A stretch of 13,002 nt of DNA from Pseudomonadota bacterium (GCA_023416515.1 JAEZHP010000128.1:1-13002); one strand, 5' to 3'. Shown: positions 1 to 7,291, counted from the first letter of the stretch. Notes: generated from the letters alone by a model not told the origin. Made by a program: numbers and translations.

Positions 1-1
1 C

Positions 2-121
2 GCCGCCGACGGAGCCGAGGACGCCCAGGTCACCATCGTTGGCGAGAATCTGATCGAAGTCGCGATCGCGGGCGATCGTTTCCGGCTCCCAGCGCGCGTC
101 GGCAGCGTTACGCAGCAGTGA
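2..121 (+). CDS. C-terminal end of an unidentified protein (partial)
   Basis: A reading frame open from the left edge encodes 39 residues ending in GSVTQQ and stops at TGA 119-121. The visible tail is mixed and rather valine- and alanine-rich, with a beta-strand-like stretch (QVTIVGENLIEVAIAGDRF), and shows no motif I recognise. The case that it is a real gene rests mainly on the junction. Its TGA overlaps the GTG start of the next gene in a GTGA arrangement, the usual sign of translational coupling inside an operon. The rest of the gene lies outside the window, so no function is proposed. Confidence 0.6.
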   Translation, partial: AADGAEDAQVTIVGENLIEVAIAGDRFRLPARVGSVTQQ

Positions 122-1503
122 ACCACCTCATCCTGACCGCCGAAGAGATGCGCTCCGCGGAGGCCGCCGCGATCGCCGCCGGAACGCCTGCCTACGTCTT
201 GATGGAGCGCGCCGGGGCGGGTGCCGCCGAGGCGATCTGGCGTGTCGCCGGACCGATGCCGGCCTTGGTTCTGTGCGGGCCGGGCAACAATGGCGGCGAC
301 GGCTATGTGATCGCGCGGCTGCTCCGGGAGCGTGGCCTCGACGTCGCGGTCGCTTCGCTCGCGGAGCCGAACAGCGACGATGCCCGAACTGCCCGCGAGG
401 CATGGGGCGGGCCGGTGGTTGGGCTGGGCGATGCGACGCCGGCGCCGCTGCTGATCGACGCCTTGTTCGGGACCGGGCTATCGCGCGGCCTCGACCCGGC
501 GGTGCACGAGGCGCTGGAGCAGCTTGCGGCGGGAGCGCGGATGCGGGTCGCGGTCGACCTTCCGAGCGGCGTCGCGACCGACGATGGCGCGGTCCTGTCG
601 CCGGTGCCGGATTACGACCTCACCGTGACGTTCGGAGCGCTCAAGCCCTCGCACCTGTTGCAGCCGGCAGCGCGCCACATCGGGCGGATCGTGGTCTGCG
701 ACATCGGCACCGAGGCGAATAGCCGGCTGATCGAGATCGCTCGGCCGCGGCTTCGCCGGCCGGGACCGGACGACCACAAATATACGCGCGGGCTGGTGAC
801 GATCATCGCGGGAGCGATGCCGGGCGCGTCGATGCTTGCCGCGATGGCCGCGGCCCGGGCAGGCGCGGGCGCGGTCCGGCTGCAGGCGGAGTCGGTCGTG
901 CTCGGAGTGCCCGCGGCAATCGTCCAGAATGGCGAAGGACCCCTCGACAGGCTCGATGATCCGCGCATTGGCGCTCTCCTCGCCGGCTGCGGGCTGCCAG
1001 CGGACAAGGGCGGACGGAAGCTCCTCGAAGCGGCGCTCGGCACCGGCAGGCCGCTGGTGCTCGATGCCGGCGCCCTGCAGTTGCTTGCGGAGGAGGGGCT
1101 GGAGAGGCTCTCCGACCAGCCGCATTTGCCGATCCTGACGCCGCATGACGGCGAGTTCGCCAAGTTGTTCGGCGAGGGCGAGGGGAGCAAGGTCGAGCGC
1201 GCCCGAGCGGCTGCCGCCTCGTGCAAGGCGGTCGTCGTCCACAAGGGCCCGGACACGGTCATCGCCCATCCCGACGGACGTGCGGCGATCTGCCGCGACA
1301 TGTCGAACTGGCTGGCGAGCGGAGGCACGGGAGACGTGCTTGCGGGGATCATCGCGGCGATGCGCGCAGCCGGGCTTCCGGCGTTCGAGGCTGCCCAGGC
1401 GGGCACCTGGCTTCATGGCCGTGCCGCCCAATTGGCCGGACCGGGCTTCATCGCCGACGATCTGGTGGCGCAGGTTGGTCACGCCTTCGCCGAATGCGTT
1501 TGA
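118..1503 (+). CDS. nnrD: Bifunctional NAD(P)H-hydrate epimerase / ADP-dependent (S)-NAD(P)H-hydrate dehydratase
   Basis: This cytoplasmic metabolite-repair enzyme converts damaged, hydrated NADH or NADPH back to usable cofactor. The N-terminal half (about residues 1-205) is the YjeF_N epimerase domain, with GPGNNGGDGYV at residues 55-65, DALFGTGLSRGLD and AVDLPSGVATDDG. The C-terminal half (about 215-461) is the ribokinase-like dehydratase, with the TPHDGEF and HKGPDTVI segments and the nucleotide-site signature SGGTGDVLAG, whose aspartate is residue 406. At 461 residues it is somewhat shorter than the E. coli two-domain protein but both domains look complete. The GTG start is favoured because ILTAEEMR is the conserved beginning of the family and because GTGA couples it to the gene before. 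The methyltransferase begins 7 bases after the stop, so the two are probably co-transcribed. E. coli and others use both nnrD and nnrE for this fused gene. Confidence 0.95.
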   Translation: MNHLILTAEEMRSAEAAAIAAGTPAYVLMERAGAGAAEAIWRVAGPMPALVLCGPGNNGGDGYVIARLLRERGLDVAVASLAEPNSDDARTAREAWGGPVVGLGDATPAPLLIDALFGTGLSRGLDPAVHEALEQLAAGARMRVAVDLPSGVATDDGAVLSPVPDYDLTVTFGALKPSHLLQPAARHIGRIVVCDIGTEANSRLIEIARPRLRRPGPDDHKYTRGLVTIIAGAMPGASMLAAMAAARAGAGAVRLQAESVVLGVPAAIVQNGEGPLDRLDDPRIGALLAGCGLPADKGGRKLLEAALGTGRPLVLDAGALQLLAEEGLERLSDQPHLPILTPHDGEFAKLFGEGEGSKVERARAAAASCKAVVVHKGPDTVIAHPDGRAAICRDMSNWLASGGTGDVLAGIIAAMRAAGLPAFEAAQAGTWLHGRAAQLAGPGFIADDLVAQVGHAFAECV

Positions 1504-1510
1504 GCTGCCG

Positions 1511-2695
1511 ATGAGCGAACAGATCATCCGCCTCGCGGCGCGGGGCGACGGAGTGACGGAGAGCGGTCGGTTCGTTCCGCTCGCAGCCCCCGGCGATAGC
1601 GTGAACGAGGCGGGGGCGGTCGCGCCTGGGCCCCATCATGCGGTGCCGCCGTGCCGCCACTTCCCGCAATGCGGCGGGTGCCAGCTCCAGCATGTCGACG
1701 ACGAGGCCTATGCGGCCTTCGCGAAGGACCGCGTGGTCTCCGCGCTTGCGGCTCAGGGTCTCTCGGCCGAGGTCCGGACGACCCACATTTCGCCTCCGAA
1801 CAGCCGGCGCCGCGCCGAGCTCAAGGTCGAGCGGCGCGGGGATACGGTGCTTCTCGGCTTCCACCAGGAGGGCACGCACCGGATCATCGACATGCGCGAA
1901 TGTCATATCCTTCGGCCGGAGCTGTTCACCTTGGTGGCACCGCTGCGCGGGCTTCTTCGCCGGCTGCTCGGTCCGCGGTCGAGCGGCGGGGTGAGGCTCG
2001 CTCTGGCCGACCGCGGCGCGGACGTGCTTGTCGAGGGGGGAAGTGCCGACAGCCTCGAGGCGGCGGAAGCGATCACTGCGTTCGCGCAGGAGCACGGCCT
2101 CGCGCGGCTAAGCCTCGATGACGGCTATGGACCGCAGACCTTGTGGGAGCCCGACCCGGTCACCGTCACCTTGGGCGGAGTCGCGGTGCCGTTGCCGCAC
2201 GGCGCCTTCCTCCAGGCGACCGAGGACGGCGAGGCGTCGCTGGTCAAAGGGGTGCGAGAGGCGGTCGGGGACGCCGCCATCGTCGCCGACCTGTTTGCAG
2301 GCCTCGGCACCTTCGCTCTGGCAATGGCGGGCCGGGTCTATGCGGCCGAGGGCGCGCGCGACGCCGCGGCCTCACTGAAGGCCGCCGCGAACCGCGCCCA
2401 GCGCCAGGTGTTCGTCGATCATCGCGACCTGTTCCGGCGGCCGCTGACGACGGCCGAGCTCGACCGCTTCGACGCGATCGTCCTCGATCCGCCCCGCGCG
2501 GGAGCCAAGGAGCAGGTCGAGCAGCTCGCAGCCTCGAAGGTCGCTCGATTGGCCTATGCGAGCTGCAACCCGGCGACCTTCGCGCGCGATGCCAAGGCGC
2601 TAGCGGACGGGGGCTACCGGCTCGACTGGGTTCGACCGGTCGGACAGTTCCGCTGGTCGACCCATGTTGAGCTTGTGGGGGCGTTCAGCCGCTAA
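1511..2695 (+). CDS. Class I SAM-dependent RNA (uracil-5-)methyltransferase, RumA/RlmC/RlmD type
   Basis: Predicted 394-residue enzyme that methylates C5 of a uridine in RNA, most likely 23S rRNA, using S-adenosylmethionine. A short N-terminal stretch of about 40 residues resembles a reduced TRAM region. Four cysteines of the family's [4Fe-4S] motif are present: C48, C54 and C57 in CRHFPQCGGC and C131 in RECHIL. The Rossmann methyltransferase core has VADLFAGLGTF (D260) and DPPRAG (from D326). The catalytic nucleophile lies in SCNPATFARD (C352), and the protein ends with the usual HVELV segment. The same frame is open upstream to 1145, but that part lies inside nnrD in another frame, so ATG 1511 is chosen. 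The exact target uridine cannot be read from sequence. The TAA stop overlaps the stop codon of the opposing L,D-transpeptidase gene. Confidence 0.92.
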   Translation: MSEQIIRLAARGDGVTESGRFVPLAAPGDSVNEAGAVAPGPHHAVPPCRHFPQCGGCQLQHVDDEAYAAFAKDRVVSALAAQGLSAEVRTTHISPPNSRRRAELKVERRGDTVLLGFHQEGTHRIIDMRECHILRPELFTLVAPLRGLLRRLLGPRSSGGVRLALADRGADVLVEGGSADSLEAAEAITAFAQEHGLARLSLDDGYGPQTLWEPDPVTVTLGGVAVPLPHGAFLQATEDGEASLVKGVREAVGDAAIVADLFAGLGTFALAMAGRVYAAEGARDAAASLKAAANRAQRQVFVDHRDLFRRPLTTAELDRFDAIVLDPPRAGAKEQVEQLAASKVARLAYASCNPATFARDAKALADGGYRLDWVRPVGQFRWSTHVELVGAFSR

Positions 2696-3282
2696 TCGCT
2701 CGAGGCGAGTTGGGCGTGCTCGTCGGGCGGCATCGTCCGGCCGATCGCAAGCGCCTGCTCGGCGGAAGCGAAGCTGGCGTCGACGACATGGACCCGAGTG
2801 CCGATGCCGGTGGCACCGAACAGATGGCGAGCGAATGCCATCGGCAGGCGAACGCAGCCGTGGGAGGCCGGAGTGCCCGGGATCTGGCCGGCGTGGAGAG
2901 CAATCCCGTCCCAGGTCAGCCGCTGCATGAAGGGCATGGGCGCGTTGTCGTAGATGTTGGAGAAGTGGGACTGGCGCTTCTGCAGGATCGTGAAGGTGCC
3001 GGTCGGCGTGTCGTGCCCGGGCTTGCCCGTCGACACCGTGGAGGCGCCGATCAGCTGGCCGCCGCGATAAACATAGGCGAGCTGCATCGGGATCGATACG
3101 ACGATCTCGATCTCCCCGTCCGGAGCAGCCGCTGGATTCCAGACATACTCGCCGGGATCAAGCGAAGAAGACCTTTGCTCGATTCGGCTTGAGTCGGAAG
3201 CATAAGCGGAAGAAATCGGCGCGGCGGCAAGCAACAGCGCAATACCGGTCCCGCGCGCAAGGCGGTAAGCCGTACGCAACAT
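2692..3282 (-). CDS. Secreted L,D-transpeptidase (YkuD domain)
   Basis: Predicted 196-residue periplasmic enzyme that remodels peptidoglycan by forming or exchanging L,D-peptide links, or that attaches proteins to the wall. Residues 1-28 form a Sec signal peptide: basic start, hydrophobic core GIALLLAAAPI and cleavage site AYA before S29. The YkuD domain covers roughly residues 57-175. It contains TGKPGHDTPTGTF, the histidine of IALHAG (H130) and the catalytic signature SHGCVRLP with nucleophile C143, so the active site is intact. The ATG at 3282 has AGGA about 10 bases upstream. The gene lies downstream of the Tat-exported repeat protein on the same strand, separated by 149 bases, so a shared transcript is possible but a promoter of its own is equally plausible. 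Its TAG stop overlaps the TAA of the converging methyltransferase. The family assignment is firm; whether it cross-links or anchors is unknown. Confidence 0.93.
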   Translation of the reverse strand: MLRTAYRLARGTGIALLLAAAPISSAYASDSSRIEQRSSSLDPGEYVWNPAAAPDGEIEIVVSIPMQLAYVYRGGQLIGASTVSTGKPGHDTPTGTFTILQKRQSHFSNIYDNAPMPFMQRLTWDGIALHAGQIPGTPASHGCVRLPMAFARHLFGATGIGTRVHVVDASFASAEQALAIGRTMPPDEHAQLASSD

Positions 3283-3431
3283 TGTCGTTTATCCTGTCTT
3301 TCGAGGACGGACTCAAGCGAGTGGCTGCGACTTCGCGCCGTGCTCTTGCCCTTCCTCCATTTTGACCGATAAACGCACTTGACAGAAGTTTGTGCCGTGC
3401 CGCTTCGACTGATCTTGCGAGTCGGGTGGGC

Positions 3432-4151
3432 TCAGATGCGGCAGCGACGCCCTCGCCCGACGGGATCGGCATTGTTGCCGCGGTCACTATCGCTGCAGCC
3501 CCGGCGGCCGCTCCCGCCGCCGATTGGATCGGCGCTGCGGCCGGTGTCGCTGTCGGTGACACCGCCGCGTCCGGTTCCGCGACCGATCGGGTCCGCATAG
3601 CGGCCGGTGTCGCTGTCGGTGACGCTGCCGCGTCCTCGTCCGGTGCCGCGTCCTTGTCCGATCGGGTCGGAGTTTCGTCCGCTATCGCGGTCGGTGACTC
3701 CGCCTCGGCGCCCGCCATTGGCGGGATCCGCGTATCGGCCGGAGTCGCTGTCGGAGACGCCGGTATAGCGCCCGCGACCGTCGCCGGCCGGATCGGAAGG
3801 GTCGCGGTCGCTCACTCCGCTGCGGCCTCGCCCGCCGCGGCCCTGGCCGACCGGATCGGAAGGGTCGCCGTCCGTGAGTCCATTCTGGTTGCGCCCGCCT
3901 CGGCCGTTGCCCGACGGGTCGCTGGGATCATTGTCGGTGAAGCCGGTCCGGCCTCCGCTGCCGCGTCCCTGACCGACCGGATCGGAAGGATCGTTGTCCG
4001 TGGCACTGCCGCGGCCGCGCCCGGACGGATCGTAGGGGTCCGAGTCGCTGACCTGCGCAGCGCGTGCCGAGCCGGCTGCGAGGGCCGCGGCGCCGGCGCC
4101 GGCGACGGTAGCGAGAAACGATCGACGGCTGACCTTGCGACGTGGCTTCAT
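3432..4151 (-). CDS. Tat-exported protein made of ten Asp/Gly/Arg-rich repeats, function unknown
   Basis: The 239-residue protein opens with a twin-arginine signal: SRRSFLA at residues 8-14, an alanine/glycine-rich core and an ARA cleavage site at residues 29-31. Almost all the rest is ten imperfect repeats of about 18-25 residues. The first five follow the pattern [ST]DxDPSDPxGxGRG. The last five follow [ST]DxDxGRxADPxGxG, so two sub-families sit in two blocks. The Asp spacing (DxDxxD) recalls calcium-binding loops, but no known domain was recognised. Two cysteines appear only in the last repeat region (C219, C237 approximately). ATG 4151 is preferred over an upstream start at 4205 because AGGAG lies 8 bases before it and the Tat signal begins there. 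The coding choice is supported by the signal peptide and the regular repeats; the opposite strand is also open over much of this GC-rich stretch. The neighbour encodes a cell-wall enzyme, hinting at an envelope role. Confidence 0.78.
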   Translation of the reverse strand: MKPRRKVSRRSFLATVAGAGAAALAAGSARAAQVSDSDPYDPSGRGRGSATDNDPSDPVGQGRGSGGRTGFTDNDPSDPSGNGRGGRNQNGLTDGDPSDPVGQGRGGRGRSGVSDRDPSDPAGDGRGRYTGVSDSDSGRYADPANGGRRGGVTDRDSGRNSDPIGQGRGTGRGRGSVTDSDTGRYADPIGRGTGRGGVTDSDTGRSADPIGGGSGRRGCSDSDRGNNADPVGRGRRCRI

Positions 4152-4225
4152 CTGCGCGACTCCTGCAACCAAACGGGAGCGTAACGAAGCGCGCGAAAAG
4201 CGCAAATGAACGAGGCTGACAGCAA

Positions 4226-4768
4226 ATGTACAGGAATGGACCGACGCTGGAGACCGATAGGCTGCTGCTCCGCCCGACCAGGGCGGAGGACCTCGACGGG
4301 TGGGCCGAGCTCATGGCAGACCCCGACACCGCCCGCTTCATCGGCGGAGTTCAGCCGCGCGCCGCCTGCTGGCGGGGCATGATGACGATGGCCGGCTCCT
4401 GGGCATGCCATGGCTTCGCGATGTTCTCGGTGATCGAGAAGGACAGCGGCCGTTGGATCGGACGGATCGGACCGTGGCAGCCGGAAGGCTGGCCGGGCAC
4501 CGAAGTCGGTTGGGGGCTGGTCAAGTCGGCCAGCGGCAAGGGCTATGCCTTCGAGGCGGCGAGAGCCGCCATCGACTGGGCGTTCGATCATCTCGGCTGG
4601 AGCGAGGTCATCCATTGCATCGACCTCGACAACAAGCCGTCGATCAAGCTCGCCGAGCGCCTCGGCTCGGTCCACCGCGGCCCGGGCAAGCTGCCAGCGC
4701 CGTTCGAACATTATCCGATCGAAATCTGGGCCCAGACCAAAGAGGATTGGCGCGCCCGTTCCGGCTGA
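4226..4768 (+). CDS. GNAT-family N-acetyltransferase, RimJ/RimL type (Acetyltransf_3)
   Basis: Predicted 180-residue cytoplasmic acetyltransferase using acetyl-CoA. The opening LETDRLLLRPTRAEDLD is typical of the RimJ/RimL branch. It is followed by GRWIGRIGPW, then EVGWGLVKSASGKGYAFEA around residues 92-110 (the acetyl-CoA-binding region with its SGKGYA loop), and DNKPSIKLAERLG, where the family usually has an N-x-x-S-x-x-x-x-E-K-x-G-F-like segment. The length fits a single-domain enzyme. ATG 4226 has CGAGG about 10 bases upstream. The 74 bases before it separate it from the divergent repeat-protein gene and must hold both promoters. It ends at a strong two-way terminator shared with the deoxyhypusine-synthase-like gene. 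The substrate could be a ribosomal protein N-terminus, a small molecule or an antibiotic; the sequence does not tell. Confidence 0.9.
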   Translation: MYRNGPTLETDRLLLRPTRAEDLDGWAELMADPDTARFIGGVQPRAACWRGMMTMAGSWACHGFAMFSVIEKDSGRWIGRIGPWQPEGWPGTEVGWGLVKSASGKGYAFEAARAAIDWAFDHLGWSEVIHCIDLDNKPSIKLAERLGSVHRGPGKLPAPFEHYPIEIWAQTKEDWRARSG

Positions 4769-4784
4769 AGGCGCCGCCAAACAA

Positions 4785-4812
4785 AAACCCCCGCCGGTGA
4801 AGGCGGGGGTTT
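4785..4812. terminator. Bidirectional intrinsic terminator
   Basis: A perfect 11-bp stem, AAACCCCCGCC (4785-4795) with GGCGGGGGTTT (4802-4812), encloses the six-base loop GGTGAA. The A-run before and T-run after the stem give each strand a short U-tract. It lies exactly between the converging stops at 4768 and 4819, so it can end both transcripts. Confidence 0.9.
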
Positions 4813-4818
4813 CTGGTC

Positions 4819-5871
4819 TTAGTCGAACAGCTTGCCGTAGCGCTTGACCTCGCGGTCGCGCCAATGGCCGCGATGATAGGCGTCGCTGGCGAGGAGCGGG
4901 AGGACCGTGGTCGCCTCGGCGAACACCATCTGCTCCATCGCGGTCGACACCTTGCCCCAGCTCGCCGCCTCCTGAAGGGTCGAGGACGAGCAGGCGCCGT
5001 CGCGCACGTCGGCGACGGTGATCTGCACCGCATATTTATGAACCTCGACATCGTCGTGGCCGAGGATCTCGGCGCACACGCCGGTGTGCTGGATGAAGTT
5101 CTTGGGAACGCCGCCGCCGATCATCAGGAGGCCGGTGGTGCCCGCCTTGATCTTGATGTCGGTGAGCTCGCGAAAGTCGGCGATCGAGTCGATCGTCAGA
5201 TAGGGCTTGCCCGCCTTCATCGCATCGACCTGGTGCTTGACTAGGCCGAAGCCGGCCGAGCTGTCCGTGAACGCCGGGCAGAAGATCGGCACGTCATGCT
5301 CGTAGGCGAGCTTGACCAGGCTGTTCTCCTTCTTCCCGTGAGTCATGAGATACTTGCCCATCTCGCGGATGAAGGCGCGCGAGGAATAGGCTTTGGGCTC
5401 AAGCGTCTCGGCGATCTCGAAGATCGTGTGGTCGACGTTCTGGAGAGCCACCTCGTCGATGTACGTATCGTAGATGCGGTCGATGTAGAGCGAGCGTAGC
5501 GTGTCGTCGTCGGGGATCTCGTTGGCCTGGAAATGCTTGTGGCCGAGCGCCTCGAAGAAATCCATGTCGACGATGGTCGCGCCGGTGGCGACGATCATGT
5601 CGACCATGTTGTTGCGCACCAGCTCGGCATAGAGGTCCATGCAGCCGCCGGCCGAGGTCGAGCCGGCGACGACGAGCGCGATCGAGCACTCCTTATCGGC
5701 GAGCATCATGTTGTAGATCTCGGTCGCACGACCGGTGTCGCGCGAGGAGAAGCTCATCTTCTTCATCGCGTCGACGATGGGGCGCGCGTCGAAGCTCTTG
5801 ATGTCGATATGCTCGACCTGGTTGGCGAGCAGCTCGGCCTTGCGCTTGTCGTTGATCAGGGTGTCGGTCAT
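4819..5871 (-). CDS. Deoxyhypusine-synthase-family protein, probable homospermidine-type polyamine synthase
   Basis: A 350-residue NAD-dependent aminobutyl-transferase-type enzyme. Homologues in eukaryotes and archaea modify eIF5A/aIF5A, but bacteria have no such substrate, and bacterial members act on polyamines or guanidino polyamines. Family landmarks are VVAGSTSAGG near residues 67-76, LLMIGGGVPKNFIQH, and EAASWGKVS near the C-terminus, whose lysine (residue 307) matches the catalytic lysine of the EAVSWGKIR motif in deoxyhypusine synthase. Start ATG 5871 has GGAAG about 11 bases upstream. The decarboxylase lies directly upstream on the same strand, 159 bases away, which suggests a two-step route: ornithine to putrescine, then putrescine to homospermidine. 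Automated names in use include deoxyhypusine synthase and 1,9-bis(guanidino)-5-aza-nonane synthase. Family membership is firm; the exact product is inferred from the neighbour and from the polyamine content of sphingomonads. Confidence 0.9.
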   Translation of the reverse strand: MTDTLINDKRKAELLANQVEHIDIKSFDARPIVDAMKKMSFSSRDTGRATEIYNMMLADKECSIALVVAGSTSAGGCMDLYAELVRNNMVDMIVATGATIVDMDFFEALGHKHFQANEIPDDDTLRSLYIDRIYDTYIDEVALQNVDHTIFEIAETLEPKAYSSRAFIREMGKYLMTHGKKENSLVKLAYEHDVPIFCPAFTDSSAGFGLVKHQVDAMKAGKPYLTIDSIADFRELTDIKIKAGTTGLLMIGGGVPKNFIQHTGVCAEILGHDDVEVHKYAVQITVADVRDGACSSSTLQEAASWGKVSTAMEQMVFAEATTVLPLLASDAYHRGHWRDREVKRYGKLFD

Positions 5872-5934
5872 CGTTGTGTCACTTCCACTATGAACCGCCG
5901 TCGTTCATGGGGACGCGGAAACCCGTTCAAGTCC

Positions 5935-6007
5935 CCGAGCGTGGCTCGGAGAGGGGCCAGGCCAAGCCTGGCAAAGTGCTTCCTCCCCCAGCATGGCGGG
6001 GGAGGAA
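5935..6007. repeat. Three tandem hairpins between the decarboxylase and the deoxyhypusine-synthase-like gene
   Basis: Three perfect inverted repeats follow each other: CCGAGC-GTG-GCTCGG (5935-5949), GCCAGGC-CAA-GCCTGGC (5956-5972) and TTCCTCCCCC-N8-GGGGGAGGAA (5980-6007). They fill most of the 159-base gap. None carries a good T-run on the minus strand. The third has the CCTCCCC/GGGGAGG core seen again at 11702-11723 and 12956-12974, so I read the block as a dispersed sphingomonad-type intergenic repeat that may also trim or attenuate the operon transcript. Confidence 0.65.
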
Positions 6008-6030
6008 TGGCAACTGCCCGCGGTCGCTGC

Positions 6031-7218
6031 CTACAGCTTGACGACGTTGGACGGGACGGCCTGTTCCTCCGGCGCGCCGTACAGCGTCGCCATCGGCTCG
6101 TCCGTCACCTCGACGGTCAGGCCCGCACCGAAACCGTTGAACCGGGTCCGCATCGCGGTGCCGTAGGCGCCGAGCATGCCGATCTCGATATAGTCGCCCG
6201 CATCGACGTCGGCCGGGAGCATGAACGGCCCCGCCATATGGTCGAGATCGTCGCAGGTCGGCCCGTAGAAGCTGAACGCCATGTCCTTGGTCGTCGACGT
6301 CTTCGCGCGAACCAGTTCGACCGGGAAACGCCAGCCGACATGAGCCGCATCGAACAGGGCGCCATAGGCTCCCTCGTTGATGTAGAGCTGGTCGCCGCGG
6401 CGCTTCTCGACGCGCACGAGGACGCTCGCATATTCGGCACACAGCGCGCGGCCGGGCTCGCACCACAGCTCCGCCGAGTAGGAGATCGGCAGGTCCTCGA
6501 ACGAGCGGACGATCACCTCGAAATAGGCTTCGAGAGGCGGGGGCTCCATGCCCGGATACCAGGACGGGAAGCCGCCGCCGACATCGACGATGTCCACGGT
6601 CACCGCAGCACCGACGATGGCTGCGCGAACGCGCTCCATCGCTTCGCCATAGGCGGCCGGGGTCATCGCCTGGCTTCCGACATGGAAGCAGATGCCGAGC
6701 GCGTCCGCCGCCTGGCGGGTTGCGATCAGCAGCTCCTTCATCTCGTCGGGAGCCGCCCCGAACTTGGAGGCAAGACTGAGCTTGGAGTGATCCGAGCTGA
6801 CCCGGATCCGGACGCACAGGTTGAGGTCGGTCGCGCCGCGGGTGGCGCGGACGATCTTCTCGAGCTCCTCCATCGTGTCGAGGGAGAAGGTGCGGACATT
6901 ATGCTCGAAATACGCCTCGGCGATGGCCTCCTCGGCCTTCACCGGGTGCATGAAGCACAGAGTCGCTTCCGGAAGCGTAGTCGCGACCAGCTGCACCTCG
7001 GCGAGCGAGGCGACGTCGTAATGCGTGATTCCGCTGTCCCACAGCACCTGAAGCAAGGCCGGGTCCGGATTCGCCTTCACCGCATACATCGACCGGCCCG
7101 GAAACTTCTCGGCAAAGAAGCGGGCGGCACGGGCAGCGGCGTGCGGACGAATGAGCGTGACCGGTGCATCCGGTCGAAGGGCGGTAGCTAGCCCCAGCGC
7201 GCTATGGTGCGTGTGCAA
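6031..7218 (-). CDS. PLP-dependent ornithine (or lysine/ornithine) decarboxylase, eukaryotic-type fold III
   Basis: Predicted 395-residue cytoplasmic decarboxylase producing putrescine from ornithine, possibly also cadaverine from lysine. The alanine-racemase-like barrel carries the PLP lysine in YAVKANP (K48), FHVGSQ, the phosphate-binding DVGGGFP and EPGRALCAE. The C-terminal domain has YGPTCDDLD with the catalytic cysteine C322 that completes the partner subunit's active site. All key residues are present and the length is normal. No ATG exists near the N-terminus. TTG 7218 is chosen because GGAGG lies 9 bases before it and the residues after it run straight into the first strand. The ribosome binding site is paired in a leader hairpin (see 7219-7291), so expression is probably controlled at translation. 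The deoxyhypusine-synthase-like gene downstream would use the putrescine. The organism's annotation may read type III PLP-dependent enzyme. Confidence 0.92.
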   Translation of the reverse strand: MHTHHSALGLATALRPDAPVTLIRPHAAARAARFFAEKFPGRSMYAVKANPDPALLQVLWDSGITHYDVASLAEVQLVATTLPEATLCFMHPVKAEEAIAEAYFEHNVRTFSLDTMEELEKIVRATRGATDLNLCVRIRVSSDHSKLSLASKFGAAPDEMKELLIATRQAADALGICFHVGSQAMTPAAYGEAMERVRAAIVGAAVTVDIVDVGGGFPSWYPGMEPPPLEAYFEVIVRSFEDLPISYSAELWCEPGRALCAEYASVLVRVEKRRGDQLYINEGAYGALFDAAHVGWRFPVELVRAKTSTTKDMAFSFYGPTCDDLDHMAGPFMLPADVDAGDYIEIGMLGAYGTAMRTRFNGFGAGLTVEVTDEPMATLYGAPEEQAVPSNVVKL

Positions 7219-7291
7219 TTCAAGGGACCTCCAAAACGGTAGCGGCGAAAAATGCAGCCTTGCGGTTATTGGAAGTCCCCTTGGGGCTGCG
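7219..7291 (-). promoter_or_regulatory. Leader RNA of the decarboxylase gene, candidate speF-leader element
   Basis: On the minus strand, GGGACTTCC (7279-7271) can pair over nine positions, one of them G-U, with GGAGGTCCC (7232-7224), which contains the Shine-Dalgarno of the TTG start. A 38-base loop lies between. Just upstream, CCCCAAGGGG could instead pair with the 5' arm, giving an alternative fold that frees the ribosome binding site. Alphaproteobacterial ornithine decarboxylase genes are known to carry the speF leader motif at this place. I assign it by position and by this pairing, from memory and not by a covariance search. Confidence 0.62.

Noticed and set aside
1145..1510. N-terminal extension of the methyltransferase frame
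   Set aside because: It overlaps nnrD in another frame, is arginine/serine-rich noise, and the family N-terminus begins naturally at ATG 1511.
478..1527. Minus-strand frame of 349 residues opposite nnrD
   Set aside because: Antisense shadow of a clear enzyme gene; arginine-rich with no domain.
3286..3375. Inverted repeat CGTTTATC / GATAAACG flanking the upstream region of the L,D-transpeptidase
   Set aside because: Only 8 bases long and 74 bases apart; chance occurrence in a region of this size is quite likely, and no promoter geometry supports it.
3390..4184. Long plus-strand frame (264 residues) with regular alanine/valine/glycine repeats opposite the Tat protein
   Set aside because: It mirrors the repeats of the minus-strand gene, has no signal peptide or ribosome binding site, and the minus-strand frame has both a Tat signal and AGGAG at its start.
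5533..7191. Plus-strand frame of 552 residues, the longest in the window
   Set aside because: It runs antisense through two well-identified enzymes, is rich in Arg, His and Asp as expected from complementary GC-rich codons, and shows no recognisable domain.
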